DNA from: Cercis canadensis
Taxonomy: Eukaryota; Streptophyta; Magnoliopsida; Fabales; Fabaceae
Assembly (NCBI GenBank): GCA_003255065.1
Contig: QAOA01008138.1
Coordinates: forward strand, 381,876-445,875
Direction: 5' to 3'
Length of the DNA stretch: 64,000 nt
The translations under genes were made by a program, and so were the position numbers. A model generated the notes under the pieces. That model made no database searches, was not told where the DNA came from, and worked only from the letters and a program-made list of their open reading frames with translations. Shown piece after piece: positions 1 to 12,802 of the stretch (position 1 is its first letter; each line of letters begins with the position of its first letter).

Positions 1-1249
1 CAGAGCATGAATCAAAGTCACTTGAGGCAATTATTTATACTTAATTTTTAACATATGTGATTAAATATGTATAACACAAATTTATACTTAACTTTAAAAT
101 TATAAAATAATAAATTATTAAATAATGTAAAATGCATGAAACAAAGAAAAAACTGAAATTCCAAGCAATTTACTATTGGAATTGAATTGAAGTTTGCATG
201 GACTTTGGCTAACTTAGCAATACTATCCTCAGCAGTCCCAGCAGCTATTTTCGCATAGAAGACTTATCCCTTTGACATCAGCCTTGTTGATCAATGCTAT
301 GGATTCATCTTCTAGATCCCTTCCATGTGCGTTTTCTACATGCTTGTTTTTCTCTCTCAGACTCGGAGAGTTATTTGGGGCTCTTTTGGGGACACCACCA
401 ATAGATTGACAACGAATGGCTACCTCACGTATTCTCATGTTAGGCAAAGCTTTGGCCTTGACCAGCGAGTTCTTTCAGAGAATTGGGAAGCGCCATCTGG
501 TACAACAAAGAAGTGGCCTGCGGATTGCCATTGAGAAAAGAGGAAGCCATTATCAATTCTAAATTATATTGTACGGGTACTTTAAAATTGTTGTCGTATC
601 CTTTTTTTAGATGTATTAAAAATTTAAAACTTGTATCAAAAGAGAAAACTCATCTCAACTTTTTATTTCTTTTTAAAAAAAAAATTGGTACATTTTGAAT
701 GGTTAAAACACACATTTTAATTTTATTTTACACTTATTCTTTTCTCTTCCATTAATTTTGATCCTTCACAAACGCAGCCTCATTTTATTCTCTATTGAAT
801 TGAAGAAATGTGACATAATTTGTTGTACCTGAAAATTTTATTATATATATAACGTAGTGTATTCGTACCTTTATTTTTAAAAAAAGTATTGTATCGGTGT
901 TTCGTACTGTATTGGGTACGAATATACATTCTAAACAAACAAGTGTATCTTAAATGATTATATGAGCATAAGAGAGCAAGGGAGGGTATTAATTTATAAG
1001 CACTGAGAAAATCCTAATCATCATTCATATTTACGAAAAATCCCAAATTTAAAAAGAAAAAATAATGAGTTGGATCACTATGATGCTATAGTGGACTTAC
1101 AACCCAAAAAGATATGATTGACCATCGAGATTTGTGACACCAGAAAAATAAGAGTAATCAAAATTCAAAAGATTGAATTAATTTTGCACGAAAAATAATT
1201 GATAAGTGCGTTAACGAGAGAATAATAATAATTTACATTGACTTGAATA
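1..1249. other. AT-rich intergenic sequence
   Basis: No gene is recognised here. A 72-codon minus-strand frame at 229-447 and overlapping plus-strand frames at 325-698 match no family I know and have no splice or promoter context. The rest is A/T-rich with short homopolymers. Confidence 0.5.
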
Positions 1250-1640
1250 ATGTAGCATGGAGGAGCAGCTAGCCCACATCCTCACTAAGGCACTACCAAG
1301 AACAAAATTTGAAATACTATAAAGTATGCTTGGAGTAATTGAAAAGTGATCTAAGAAAGAGTGTTACACGTAGCACACTTCGAGAAACTTCACCAAACAT
1401 GTTCTTCAACCGACTTATGAAGCTTCTTCACCAAACTAGAAAAATCAGCTACTCACAGATTGGCAAGAAGCATCAAATATTAAAAGAAAATTCTAGAAGA
1501 AAAGGGACAGCTGTAAACCGACTAGAGAAAATAATAAAAAACTAAAAGAAACCCACTTACAGAGTCGGTTAACTTCCCTATAAAAAAGCATGTATATGTG
1601 TGTAAAGGGTATGAGAAAAAACTAAGTTCTTCAGCCTACA
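1250..1640 (+). mobile_element. Ty1/copia fossil: end of pol plus 3' LTR
   Basis: A short stretch at about 1250-1345 reads like the last residues of a copia RNase H (a 'HILTKALP'-type motif). A purine run follows, then a TG at 1362. The segment 1362-1640 behaves like an LTR: it starts TGTTAC, has a TATA-like CCTATAAAA near 1575 and ends CCTACA. The upstream part of the element is absent, so this is a broken, 5'-truncated copy. The copia assignment rests on the short pol tail, and the LTR limits are inferred from the end motifs. Confidence 0.6.
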
Positions 1641-2189
1641 ATGGTATCCCTCTTCCCTCCCTTCAATAACTAAACTAAATTTTTTCTTTCAACAACTTCC
1701 ATCACGTCAGCTTTTCAATCCATTTCTCTTTACATCAGCCTTCTTTAATTATTCCAACTATTCCAAGATACTATCATTCTTCCTTTCTACCAATCACATA
1801 CTTACACACACATACAAATATATTATCTCATCCTCTAAAACTAACAGCATTATGGGCTCTGCAGCTGAAACACAGTTTCTCATGGAAAATCCAACACTTT
1901 GGCTCACCCTCTTGCTTTTCCCCATGGTGCCTTCTCACCACCCCCCTTACCCATGGTGGTTCTGGTTCTACATGCATCTTCTTTTGTTTTGTTTTTTTTT
2001 TTTTTTATGTTCTTTTATTTTTTTTTTAGGATTAATTAAATTAAAAATTTAGGCTGTAATATAATAATACTTCTTTTTTAATTTTTTAAAAGAATTTTGT
2101 CCTTAATTGCTAATTATTAGTTTGGTGTTGCAAAGATAACCAGTTTTATCTATATTAAAGTTTTTTTATTTTATTTCTCACAAAAATAT
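1641..2189 (+). other. Intergenic; short hydrophobic ORF of unknown meaning
   Basis: A 66-codon frame at 1852-2052 begins MGSAAETQFLMENPTLWLTL and is Trp/Pro-rich, then runs into poly-T-encoded Phe. The first 40 residues look like a membrane anchor or signal segment, so it could be an isolated first exon. No partner exon was found downstream and no family was recognised. I do not treat it as a gene. Confidence 0.2.
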
Positions 2190-2400
2190 AGTAAACGGGT
2201 ATTTTTGCAAAAATAACCAAGATTCTTAAAAAAAATAACATTTGAACCAAATACAAAGATAAAAAATATTGTCTCACTTTTTTAAAAATATTTTAGGTCA
2301 ACCAAACATAAATTGTAATATTTTTTAGAACAAATTTTCAAGAATGATGTTTTTCGAGAACCAAAAAAAAATTCATATACCAAACATCACCTTAAAGATT
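2190..2400. repeat. Dispersed repeat copy 1 (hAT-MITE-like)
   Basis: This stretch resembles 50690-50910. Both contain a block reading 'aagattct.a' followed by 'atttgaaccaaa', then an 'aaccaaaaaaaaa' block, and both end in an ACCAAAC-type terminus. The TTTGGT/ACCAAA ends are typical of hAT-type MITEs, but no target duplication is visible, so the class is a guess. Confidence 0.35.
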
Positions 2401-3178
2401 TTCTTCAATAAGTAAAATAGGGAATAAGAAAGAAGCTACTATAATTTTAATTTAAATTAAAATAATTTTCCAATAGAGAGATTCATACGTGGTTTCAAAA
2501 TCTCAACATCGAACATATAAAGATTTATAAATGAGACATTTTTTTTTTGGCTGCGTACTCTAGGAATGTGTAAGAAATTTCATCCCGCGTGACCATATTT
2601 ATCTTTGCATTACCATAAACATGATTTTTTTTTTTTAATTAGAGGTACTTCAGCTAGTCAAGCATTTAAATTTGTTCAAAGTTTATATACACGCACATGT
2701 TTCCTCCGGGAAACAGGAGAACTTTTTCTTCCAGACTGTGACATGAACATCTTTTCCTTATTGGCTCTTTCTAAGTCATGATAAATTAATGCTGTAGTAG
2801 TCATACCAGATTAAGGAATGAATGAATAATTAACTAATATAATAAGCAGTCTCTGTCTCAGTTACTATGCTTATGCAGCTTCAACGAATGAGTGTATAGC
2901 AGGGAGGCGATTTGGAACTTGTCTCCATCATTTGAGTCATATTCTCTTCACTAGACTCTTTTAATTCGTAAAAAATCGCTAAGTGCACGACAGGTAAGAT
3001 TCATGATGCAAAGAAAAACCACAAAGGATTAGGTATACAAATTCAACCAAATGTGAAGGATACATGCATCTAGGAATAAACAAGATTCTTTTTAAGGTGG
3101 CTCTATTGCCTCTTCTTTCACTCCTAGTCAACAATAGCACAAACCTGTGTCAAACCAGAAAGATAGAGAAGCAAATTG
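2401..3178. other. Upstream region of the UGT gene
   Basis: No coding sequence is seen. About 50 bp before the UGT start lies CTAGTCAAC, whose complement contains the W-box core TTGAC, a known WRKY site. One short motif in AT-rich DNA is weak evidence of regulation. No convincing TATA box can be placed at the usual distance. Confidence 0.3.
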
Positions 3179-5162
3179 ATGGAAAATCAAAGACAAAGGT
3201 ACAGTAGCCGCTTGGTGCTAGTACCATCTCCATTTCAGGGCCACATAACACCAATGCTTCAACTAGCCACCATCCTTCATTTAAAAGGGTTCTCTATCAC
3301 TGTGGCACATACCCACTTCAATTTCCCCAACCCTTCCAATCACCCTGACTTCACGTTTGTACCAATCTTTGATGGTTTATCTGATACCCATATCTCCTCC
3401 CAGAATTTTATACCTATTACATCAACTCTTAATACCAACTGTGTATCTCCGCTTAGGGAATTCTTGGTTCAGATGACAAAGGAAAATTTGGACCATGAAA
3501 CGATTCGCTGCATCATATACGATGGGCTAATGTATTTCACAGATGCTGTGGCCAAAGAACTCAGGCTCCCAAGCATAGTCTTTCGAACCACTAGTGCAAC
3601 CAACGTTCTCAGTTATCATGCTTTTGCTCAGCTACAAAGCAATGGTTACCTTCCTTTGCCAGGTATTATATACATATTCGCATATCCCTTTACCAATTAT
3701 AAAATATTGTGTATGTTTCATATTCTTCTTGGTTGATGAGAAAAACTTCAGTAGTTCTTCAGCTCCAATGCAAGAAGGCGCTTACAAAAATTAATATTGC
3801 TGATCCATCCAAAAATTCAAAATTTAATAACTAAGAAAAATGAAAAAGTAATATGTATATAAGAAGGAAATTAGAAGACAAAATTTACAATCTAAAGGTA
3901 AAAAAGTGAGTTTCATATCGTATACTACTTTTTACTTAAATCTAAGGCAACTTTGATTTAATTATATATATTTTTTGAGTAAAATATATTTTTTATTTTT
4001 AAATTATTTTTGAAAAATTACTTTAATCCTTAATTTATTTTTTGTGACACTTTAATTATCGAATAATCACTATATCCGTTAAATTAATAATAATGATTAT
4101 TTAAAAATTAGAGTAACACTAGAAATAAATTAAGAATTAAAGTGACATTTGTAAAATAATTCATGAAAAAAAAAGGTATTTAAGTCTTTTTTTTTTTTTA
4201 ATTGTTGGTTTGGTTTGTTAGCATGCAAAGATAAAAGTTGAAAATAAGAGAAATGACTAATTAACACGTTGCATGCAGATTCTAAGTCATGGGAGTTCGT
4301 TCCAGAACTTGATCCACTGAGATTCAAAGATCTACCTATTTTCAATTTATCAGATCCAGATGCTATGTTGCAGCAAATAGAAAGATCACTTCAGATAAGA
4401 CCATTGGGTGTTATAATGAATACAGTGGACTGCCTTGAAGGGGCATCATCACTGGTTGAGCTCCGGCAACTATATCAAGTCCCTTTCTTTCCCATAGGCC
4501 CCTTGCAGAAGATGGCCCCAGATTCCTGTGTTAGCTTTCTCAAAGAGGACAATAGCTGCATGGGTTGGCTTAACAAGCAAGCCAGTAAATCGGTCCTTTA
4601 TATCAGTTTGGGAAGCATAGCTTGTTGGGATGAGAAGGAACTAACTGAAATGGCCTGGGGTTTAGTTAATAGCAAGCAGCCTTTCCTTTGGGTTATTAGA
4701 GCCATGCCATTTAATGGTTCAGATTGGGTTGAGTCATTGCCAGAAGATCTGAAAGAAGCCGTGGGGCAAAGGGGTTGCGTTGTGAAATGGGCACCTCAGA
4801 AGGAGGTTTTGGCACACAGTGCAGTGGGAGGGTTTTGGAGCCATTGTGGGTGGAATTCTAGCTTGGAAAGTTTGTGTGAAGGGGTGCCAATCATCTGCCA
4901 ACCCTATTTTGGAGATCAGAGGGTAAATGCAAGGCTCTTGAGCCATGTATGGAGAGTGGGTCTTGAATGGTCCAATGTGATAGAAAGGGGTGAGATAGAG
5001 AGGGCAGTCACAAGATTGATGGTCAATGAACAAGGAAGAGAGATGAGGCTCAGAGCAGTGGAATTGAAGGGTAAGATTAGGCTATCTGTCAGGGAAGGTG
5101 GTTCCTCCTATAAGGCCTTAAATAACTTACAACACTTTATAAATATCTTGTCACTCTCATAA
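3179..5162 (+). CDS. UDP-glycosyltransferase, UGT76-like, intact, two exons
   Basis: A family-1 plant glycosyltransferase that moves a sugar, probably glucose from UDP-glucose, onto a small hydrophobic acceptor in the cytosol. Exon 1 is 3179-3662 and exon 2 is 4279-5162, with a GT/AG intron in phase 1, where many UGT76 genes have theirs. The spliced frame encodes 455 residues, normal for the family. The start is the ATG at 3179. His22 in the PFQGH motif is the expected catalytic base and Asp115 (IIYDG) its partner. The 44-residue PSPG sugar-donor box spans about 332-375, starts WAPQKEVLAH, holds intact HCGWN and ends in Gln, the residue linked to UDP-glucose preference. There is no signal peptide, as expected. 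The intron carries a MITE at 3977-4186. A dead relative follows downstream, so this was a tandem pair. The acceptor cannot be told from sequence; UGT76 members act on cytokinins, hydroxy acids or other metabolites. Confidence 0.93.
3977..4186. repeat. Foldback MITE in the UGT intron
   Basis: The two ends are inverted: 'gagtaaaatatatttttt' on the left and, complemented, 'gacttaaatacctttttt' on the right. Inner arms carry 'ctttaatccttaattta' opposed to 'taaattaagaattaaagt'. The same design occurs at 56559-56813, where a clean 9-bp duplication points to the Mutator-like class. It lies well inside the intron, away from both splice sites, so it should not change the protein. Confidence 0.6.
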
Positions 5163-5183
5163 CATATATTTCTTGATGATTAA

Positions 5184-5440
5184 CCACTTTGGTGTAGTTT
5201 TTTTTTTTTTTTTTTTTACTCAGGAACCCAGGTTTAATAATCAAACCTGAGGTGAGTTATCCTCCTTCCAAGGTCCCGTTGTCCAAACATCCACAACTAT
5301 ATTTTTGTGTGAGAAAACATTTTAAGACCATCATTTTGTCAATGAGAGGTCTTGAATACAAAACTCTTTTTTTTTTTTTTTATAGAAGAGCATTGTGACC
5401 AATTGATCTACAGCCTAGTTGGCCACTTTGGTGTAGTTTT
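5184..5440 (-). mobile_element. tRNA-derived SINE with 18-bp target duplication
   Basis: The body (about 5202-5422) is flanked by the exact 18-bp direct repeat CCACTTTGGTGTAGTTTT at 5184-5201 and 5423-5440. Read on the minus strand it opens with a Pol III box-A-like TAGATCAATTGG, has an internal A-run, then a box-B-like GTATTCAAGACC, and ends in a poly-A tail (the T-run after 5201). Long target duplication, A/B boxes and A-tail are hallmarks of plant SINEs. It sits just 3' of the UGT stop codon. Confidence 0.8.
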
Positions 5441-5757
5441 GTGAATCTATTTTTTTTGCTTCTTTCTAGTTTCTCATAAAAGTAGACCCAAAAATTACAC
5501 ATAAATAAACAATGTTCCCAAGTTCCGTTTGAACATGCATATTAATATTAATTTCTCAACGACTTTCTAAGCACACGAAAGTATGATAAGGGAAATGTCA
5601 GTCCCCCTAATTAGGTTTGATGCATTTCTAATTATTGCACCTAATGTTTTCAATAATCATTTATGGACTTTTGCATACAATTTCCCCAATTGCTTCGCTT
5701 TTGATCTTTCGCTTACTTCCATAATTAGTACAACCTAATTGAAAAGAAACTAAAAAA
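5441..5757. other. Intergenic, nothing recognised
   Basis: AT-rich spacer without ORFs or motifs that I can support. Confidence 0.4.
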
Positions 5758-6454
5758 TGTTATTTCTAGAGGCTAAGATGGCTCACTAAAGAGATAATTA
5801 TCTATTAGATAACTTATAAGAAATATTTATCTATGAGTTAATTAGTGGACGTTTATTTACTAATAGATATATTTATCTATCAAATAATTATTGAATAATT
5901 AGTTATAGTTGTGGGAAGAGACAGTTAAGTGACCATTTTGCCATAGCTAGCTAAAATGACATAAAGCAAATTTGGCCAAACTAAGGTTTGTCACAAAAGG
6001 GAATTATCCATATAAAGCCACAAGGGCCAAGTGGGAGAATGTTAGCCGCGTCTCTTTAGAGACAAAGATGACCCACTAAAGAGATAATTATCTATTAGAC
6101 AACTGATAAGAGATATTTATCTACAACTAATTAGTAGATGTTTATTCACTAATAAGATATATTTATCTATCAAATAATTATTAGATAATTAACTAGTTGT
6201 GGGAAGAGACAGTTATCTTGAGATAACTGTTAAAAAGTTAGTTTCCTTGATGGAAGAAAATTGTTACAAATATTATTTGATAGGGTCTCTAGTCTAACTT
6301 ATAAATAGTTTGTGATACTCCATTAGTTCAAGGCATAAGGAAAAATCATAGGCTAAAAGCACTATCTCAGTTATTCTAAATACTGCTACGCATCAATGAT
6401 TGGAGGTTAGTAAATCCGCAATAAAGTATACATGTATAGTTTATATTTCTTACA
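5758..6454 (+). mobile_element. Deleted copia-type element: partial LTR, short middle, full LTR
   Basis: A purine tract (AAGTGGGAGA) ends at 6038-6039 and an LTR runs from TG at 6040 to ACA at 6454 (415 bp), with a TATA-like ATAAATAG near 6301. The block 5758-5925 repeats the first part of this LTR (shared 'cactaaagagataattatct' and 'ttgtgggaagagacagtta'), so it is the remnant of the left LTR. Nearly all internal sequence is missing. The right LTR ends at the first base of UGT pseudogene homology, so this element or a linked deletion removed the start of that gene. A broken fossil. Confidence 0.7.
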
Positions 6455-6873
6455 ATAAATCCTATGCTTCAACTGGGTTCCATTCTTCACGGCAGGGGTT
6501 TCTCAATCACCATCGCTTACACCCGATTCAATTTCCCGAACCCATCTAATCACCCAGATTTTCATTTCCTATCCATGCCCGATGGCTTATTTGATGGTGA
6601 GGTGGTTTCCTCCATGAACCTTATTGAGGTTATTTCGAGTTTCAACGCTAACTGCAATGTTCCATTTCATGAGTCGATGCTTCAGATGATAAAACATCAT
6701 GGTGACATTGTCTGCATCACATATGATGAACTGATCATGTACTTTGTAGAGGAGGTGGCTAACCATTTGAAGTTTCCTTCCATCATTCTGCGGACTACTA
6801 GCGCAGCCAACGCTGTCCATACAACGCAATTCCTCGACTCCTAATAAATGGACAAATTCCAGTTCAAGGTAAG

Positions 6874-7340
6874 TGTTAGTTTTATGGGATGAAATAATTT
6901 ATGGGATATTATGGTAGTTGTGTGAATGTGAAAAGGTAAATGATGGCTGAAAAAAAAAATAAAAGGACGTGGGAAGAGAAAGCTTAATAGTTGATTAGTT
7001 GGAAGATAGTACAAGGCTGATGTTTTGGTTTTCCTTATTTCTATATGAACTAGTAAAGCCTTTTTATAGGCCTCTATAACCACCCAAGTATGGCAGTTCT
7101 GTAGTAAGAAATTGTTTTCCTATTTCTAAACTTTTCTTAACATTATCTGCTTCTAGTTTTCTTTTCTTTTATAAGTCGGTACAACTATGCTACGGCTCTG
7201 GAATTTTCTTTTTAATTTATGTTCTTAATTTTCTTCAAAAAGTCGGTTCTATAGCTCTAGAATTTACTTTGCAACTCTAGTAATTTTTTCAGCTGCTGCT
7301 GCACTAGTCTTCATTAATGGGTGATGAGACTTTTATCCAT
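6874..7340 (-). repeat. Left LTR of copia element A (partial)
   Basis: It aligns with 12425-12802 plus 18723-18790: shared blocks include 'tttatgggatgaaataattt', 'taggcctctataac' and 'ttctgtagtaagaaattg'. The far end is lost in an internal deletion that joins LTR to RT-type sequence. Confidence 0.75.
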
Positions 7341-9109
7341 TCATCTTGCTTTGTAGCTGGTTCAAAGCTTTTGGGCTCCATCATTACGTAGTTACATCTT
7401 TCAAATATGCCTCTTAGTGATTTTACTTTTCTTGAAGGAGATTCTGGAGATGATAATTCTTATGTGGGAAATGTCTCTGGAGTAGTTAGAGAACCTAGAG
7501 TAGCAGTATTGTCTTCATTGTCATGTTCTTTGATTGGTGTAGTTAATTGATGGATAGGCATGTATAAGCTTCTGGGACTTCAAGTTGTATACTCGATATC
7601 CATTTAATTCAGTACTGTATCCCAAGAAGATTCCTTTTTTGGTTTTTTCATAAAGCTTGCTCCTTTTTTGATCTAGAATGTGAACATATCATATGCAACC
7701 AAAACCTCTTAGGTGCTCCACAGATGGCTTCTTTGTGCTCCAAGCTTCTACAGGTGTTTTGTCCTAGATGACTTTAGTTGGGCACCTGTTTAACAAGTAA
7801 ACAGCAGTGTAAACTGCTTTAGCCTAGAATGTGTTTCATAGTCATTTCTCCTTTAACATTTATCTCGCCATCTCCATAACAATTCTATTCTTTCATTCTA
7901 AAACTTCATTTTGCTCTGACGCATATGCAAAAGTTAGTTGGTGTTCAACTCCTTCTTCATAGAATTTGTCAAATTCTTTGGAAGTGTATTCTTTGCCACG
8001 ATCACTCCTTAGTGTCTTGATGTGACGGCCACTTTGATTATTGCTAGTGACTTGAATTTCTTGAAAATCTTGAGAACTTCGGATTTTTCACACACAAAAT
8101 AAATCCATGTCATTCTAGTATAATCATCAATGAAAAGAATGAAGTACCTATTTTGGGTGAGTGATGGTTACCTCATCGGCCCACAAATATCTGTGTGAAT
8201 TAGCTACAGTGCATCTTTGGCTCTCTATGATCACCCAGAAGAAAATGATTGTCGATGTTGCTTTCCAAGCATATAGCCTTCACAAACTCCTTTAGCATCT
8301 TTGATGCGAGGCAGGTCTCTCATAATATTTTTTTGATGAAGAATGCTCAAGCCATAATAGTTAAAGTGGCCAAATCTTCGATGCCAAAGTCATGAATAAT
8401 CAATTTGAGCCTTCATGGCGATATTGTATCTCTATTAAACAGGAAAGTCACGACATTCTCTCATTTTTATTTTGGCTATAACAAAATTTTTGTATTTCTT
8501 GTCATAGATGGTGCATGTGTCTCCCTCAAATTGTAGTGCATATTTGTGTTGCATCATTTGTCCAACACTAAGAATGTTTTGTACTAAGGTAGGAACTAGC
8601 AACGCATCATGAATATATCATGTACATTTTGTTGTGTCCACAGCAATTGTGCCTTTGCTTTTCACCTCAAGGAATTCATCATTCCCCAATCTAACTTTTG
8701 ATTGGAAAGTATCCAGCTTTGAGAAGATGTCCTTGTATGGTGTCATGTGATTACTACAACCACAATCCAGGAACCACGTGCCATGTGTCTTCTCGAACGA
8801 GCCTTGACTAGTGAAGAACAAATTCTCATTCTTCTTACTTTCTTTCACATAGTTGGCATGATGAGTATCTTTGACATGACAATCTTTCTCCACGTGCTAA
8901 AATTTCTTGCATTTGTTGCATTGTGGCTTGCCTTGGAACTAACAATATTTTTTCTTGATGACTCCTCCTTATGCAGATTCCACATGGAGGATATGTAGCT
9001 CTACTATCACCTTGTTTTTGGCAATTTTTTTTTTCATTATTTTTGGAATTCTGACACCTCATATTTATTTTAGTTTTGAAGGCATTTTCTATGGATGCTT
9101 CATTACGCC

Positions 9110-11762
9110 TGTAGACACTGATTTCTTTCCAAATAACAAAAAAAAAATATAATAGTTTAGTGATAAAAGAAAAGAGACGTGGGTCGATGTAAGTATATGG
9201 GTAGTTTTATTTCTAATAAGAAAGAAAAGTTACAAGAGGTGGGTGCATGTGCTGATAAATGGAAAAATAAGAGATGTGAGAGGGAGACGTGAGAGAGAGG
9301 GATACGGGAGAAGGGTTGCAAGTTCATAGGCAGCAGTTAGAGACGACAGAGAGGGAGAGAAACGTGAAGAAAGTGGAGATGAAAGTGAGAGACATGAGTG
9401 CATGAGAAGAGTTGTAAGCTTAGTATAAATAAGAGAGAGCTACACCAGAAAAAGACAGCAATATACAGATAGAAAAGCAAGAGCAACATACAGCAGAAAG
9501 GAGAAGATAGAAGAGAGAATAGAAACCAAGAAACACCAAAAAAATAGAGACCAAAAGAGAGAAAAATATCAGCAGAGAGGATAGAAATACAGAGACGGAT
9601 ATACTCGAACTTGGTGGTGTAAGCTCTGACCCCAAACAAGCTGCATGTGAGTGAATAGATAAGGCAACAGTTGGGAGAAACAGATTTTCGGAGAGCAGAG
9701 ACACACAGCAAGTAGCACCAGAAAACAGAGACCAGCAGGCAGAGAAAAAAATAGAGCAGCAGAAAAAAAAAATAGAAAAAAGCAGAGAGCATATAGAGAA
9801 GAGAAAGAACAACAGCGACATATAGCATTACAGAGGACAAAACACTGAACGAAAGAACATTGAAGAAGAAGAAAGCACACATTACAGAGTACACATCTCA
9901 GGTATAATCATCAAAGATTCATTTTTTTTATGCTTATATTATTATTCATTTTTAATAAAGCCACTAGTGAGAGGTAAGGCATGGCAGCATCACCAGCGAT
10001 GGCAATTCCAGGAAAACCATTTTCAGAGAAAAAAAAAATCAGAGAGAGAGAGAGAAGCAGAGTTTTAGAGAGAGAAAGGTAAGGTTTAGAGAGAGAGACA
10101 AAGAGAAAAAAACTGAATTAAGAGGGAGTAGAGACCAAGTGCAATAAAAATAGAGAAGAATTGAAGTTTCACCTTAGGATTTACAGCCTAAAGAGTGCCC
10201 AGATTCTTTCTCAGTACTTCAAATGCAAGGTGGAGAAGGGAATACTCCCATTACTGTGTTTCTTCTTGCTTTTCAAAGGCTGAAACTTCTTTTCTTATTT
10301 TACTATTTTGTCTAGTTAAAGGTGTTGTTATTATTATTTTAGGTGTAGGTCTTTGTGTCTTTCTTTTAATGTAGTACGTTTCTTTTTGCTTCTCAAGGTT
10401 GAAGTTTTTATTTTATTTTATTAGTTTGTCTATTTAAGGTTTTTTTTTATCATTATTATTTTAAGGTGTAGGTGTTTGTTTTTTTTTAAAAGTAGTACAT
10501 TTCTGTTTACTTTTCAAAGGCTGAAGTTTTGTTTTTTTTTAGTTGTGCTTGTATTTTATTATCATTATTATTTTAGGTATAGGTGTTTGTTCTTTTTTTA
10601 AATGTAGTACGTTTTTGTTTACTTTTCAAATGTTGAAGTTTTTTTTGATATACTGGTTTTTCAAAGGCTGAAGTTTTTATTTTATTAGTTTGTCTAATTA
10701 AAGGTGTTTTTTTATTATTATTATTTTAGGTGTAGGTGGTTGGTTTTTACTACTTTGACGTTATTCTAGTGACTAATTGATCAAGTTAGGATTGGTGTTC
10801 AAATTTTTTTTTTTATTTGCTGATCCAAAGTTATTTATTTATTTATTTCATTATTTAATTATTTTTTGTTGGACCTGGCCCACAAAATGGGTTGGTCTTA
10901 TTTGCATAGATTGGGTTAATGGGTCATTTTTTTATTTGGGTCATTTGTTGGTTGATTTTTTATTTTTTCTATTTTTGATATTTTTCCTTTGTTTAAATAA
11001 TTTAATAAAAATAAAATTAGGAGTAAAAACATACATCATGCATTCTTATATAGTTTAGTTTAAATTGCGCGAATAGTATCCATAGGCCCCTTACTTGTCA
11101 AGGGAAGGATAGGAGCGACTTACCTCCATAGGGGTGGCTCTCCTATCTGCCCGAGGTAAGGATAAGCGCCACTTTGGGAACCGAGAAGCGTGGGAACAAA
11201 GTGAAAGGATTAGAACGCGATTAGATTCATGCATAGCATAATTTTTAATTTGAAAATTTTGAATTCCTTTTAATTTCAATTTCGAAAATAAAAAAATAAA
11301 AAAAAAAACTTTTGAATCATTGCGAACTACGCCGACTTTGATCCCTAATTAGGGTACGTAGGCATTCGAGGGTGACGAATCAAGTCTCATTGTGAATAAT
11401 CACCTATTTTTCTTTTAGGGATAAAATAAATAAAATTAGGCCATAATTTAATTTGCACAATTAATTTTAGGTAACCGTCGTTTAGACGGGTGTTATAGGG
11501 TGCCTAACACCTTCCCTATACACAATTAGACTCTCGAACCTTCTCTGGTTCGCAAACATATTTTTTTAAAAAATAAAAGAGGTTCTCCAATTGTTCCCCG
11601 ACTTTTAATACAATTGGTGGCGACTCCAGAGTTTTCATTTCGAAAACTAAATCTCTTTTATTTAAGTCATCCTCGTTATACCAACCTCCGGGTATGTTAT
11701 GACAACGCCTATTCAATTTTGTTTCATGGTCTCCAAGGAGTCCCACTTGTTTAGTCACTAAT
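9110..11762 (+). mobile_element. Large gypsy (Tat/Ogre-like) LTR with primer site, inside element A
   Basis: A TG at 9110 (TGTAGACACTG) opens a long non-coding block that ends ...TTTTAATACA at 11612, about 2.5 kb. It is followed by TTGGTGGCGACTCCAGAG, which resembles the primer site seen in Tat/Ogre-type gypsy elements. The motif GGTGCCTAACACC near 11490 also recurs in such LTRs. Only about 150 bp of interior follows before element A resumes, so nearly the whole element is gone. Positions 9150-10150 are an extreme purine (AG-rich) tract. Family assignment comes from memory of LTR/primer motifs and is moderate. Confidence 0.5.
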
Positions 11763-12802
11763 AGAGACGATGAATCTAGTGTTGTTTCTATAGCAGCAAC
11801 TATTGGGTTATATTTTTTTGAGTGATAAGAATTTTATCTACCACCCTTTTTTCAGTTATATCTTCTCCATAGAATTTCATTTGATTGACTATTTGTTTAA
11901 TTATCCCATAATAATCTTCTATAACCTCATATTCTTTCATTTTTAATATTTCAAACTCTCTTCTAAGATATTGAAGTTTAATGGCACATACCTTTTCACT
12001 TCCACGATATTCCTCCTCCAAGATATCCCACACTTTCTTTGCGCTGTCAGTTTCTGTGATCCTTGTAAAAATAGTGTTGACCACAGCTTGCTGGATAACA
12101 AACAAAGCTTGTGCATCTTCTGTTGATTCTCCTACAATTTTTTCTTCTCCAACTCGGACAAAGTGGAAATATTTTATGCGGTGTTAAACCCATTTTGAAC
12201 AATATCCCACAATTTTTATAAAATAAAATATGTCTTTAATTTTAGCTTCCAAAAATCATAGTTTTCACCAATAAAATTGATAGAGGAACAAAAGAGAAAT
12301 TGACAGTAGGTGCAGCTATAAATTGGAGGAAATTTTTTGGGTATAATATGAATAGAAGGTGGGTATAGGACAGTTTGGTGAATAGGCCTCACGCCCAAAT
12401 GGAAAGAAGAAGCTCTTATACCATTATTAGTTTTATGGGATGAAATAATTTATGGGATGTTATGGTAGTTGTGTGAACGTAAAAAAGTAAATGATGGCTG
12501 AAAAAAAGTAAAAAGAGGTGGGAAAAGAAAGCTTAATAGTTGATTAGTTGAAAGATAGTACAAACTGATGTCTTGGTTTTCCTTATTTCTATATGCACTA
12601 GTAAAACCAATTTATAGGCCTCTATAACCGCCCAAGTATGGCGGTTCTGTAGTAAGAAATTGTTTTCTTACTTCTAAACTTTTCTTAACATTATCTGCTT
12701 CTAGTTTTCTTTTCTTTTATAAGTCGATACAGCTGTGCTAGCTACAGCTCTGGAATTTTCTTTTTAATTTTTGTTCTTTTCTTCAAAAAGTACTCTAGAA
12801 TT

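Noticed and set aside
229-447. 72-codon minus-strand frame with fairly normal composition
   Set aside because: No family recognised and no neighbouring exons; not enough to call a gene.
1638-1652. TGGTATC after an LTR end, resembling a primer site
   Set aside because: Match to the initiator-Met site stops after seven bases, and the LTR follows a pol tail, so it is a 3' LTR.
5380-5420. tRNA-like A and B boxes suggesting a tRNA gene
   Set aside because: No cloverleaf and wrong spacing; flanking duplication and A-tail show a SINE.
9337-9894. Long minus-strand frames rich in Phe, Leu, Ser and Cys
   Set aside because: They are the translation of a purine-rich tract within an LTR; three overlapping frames are open at once, a composition effect.
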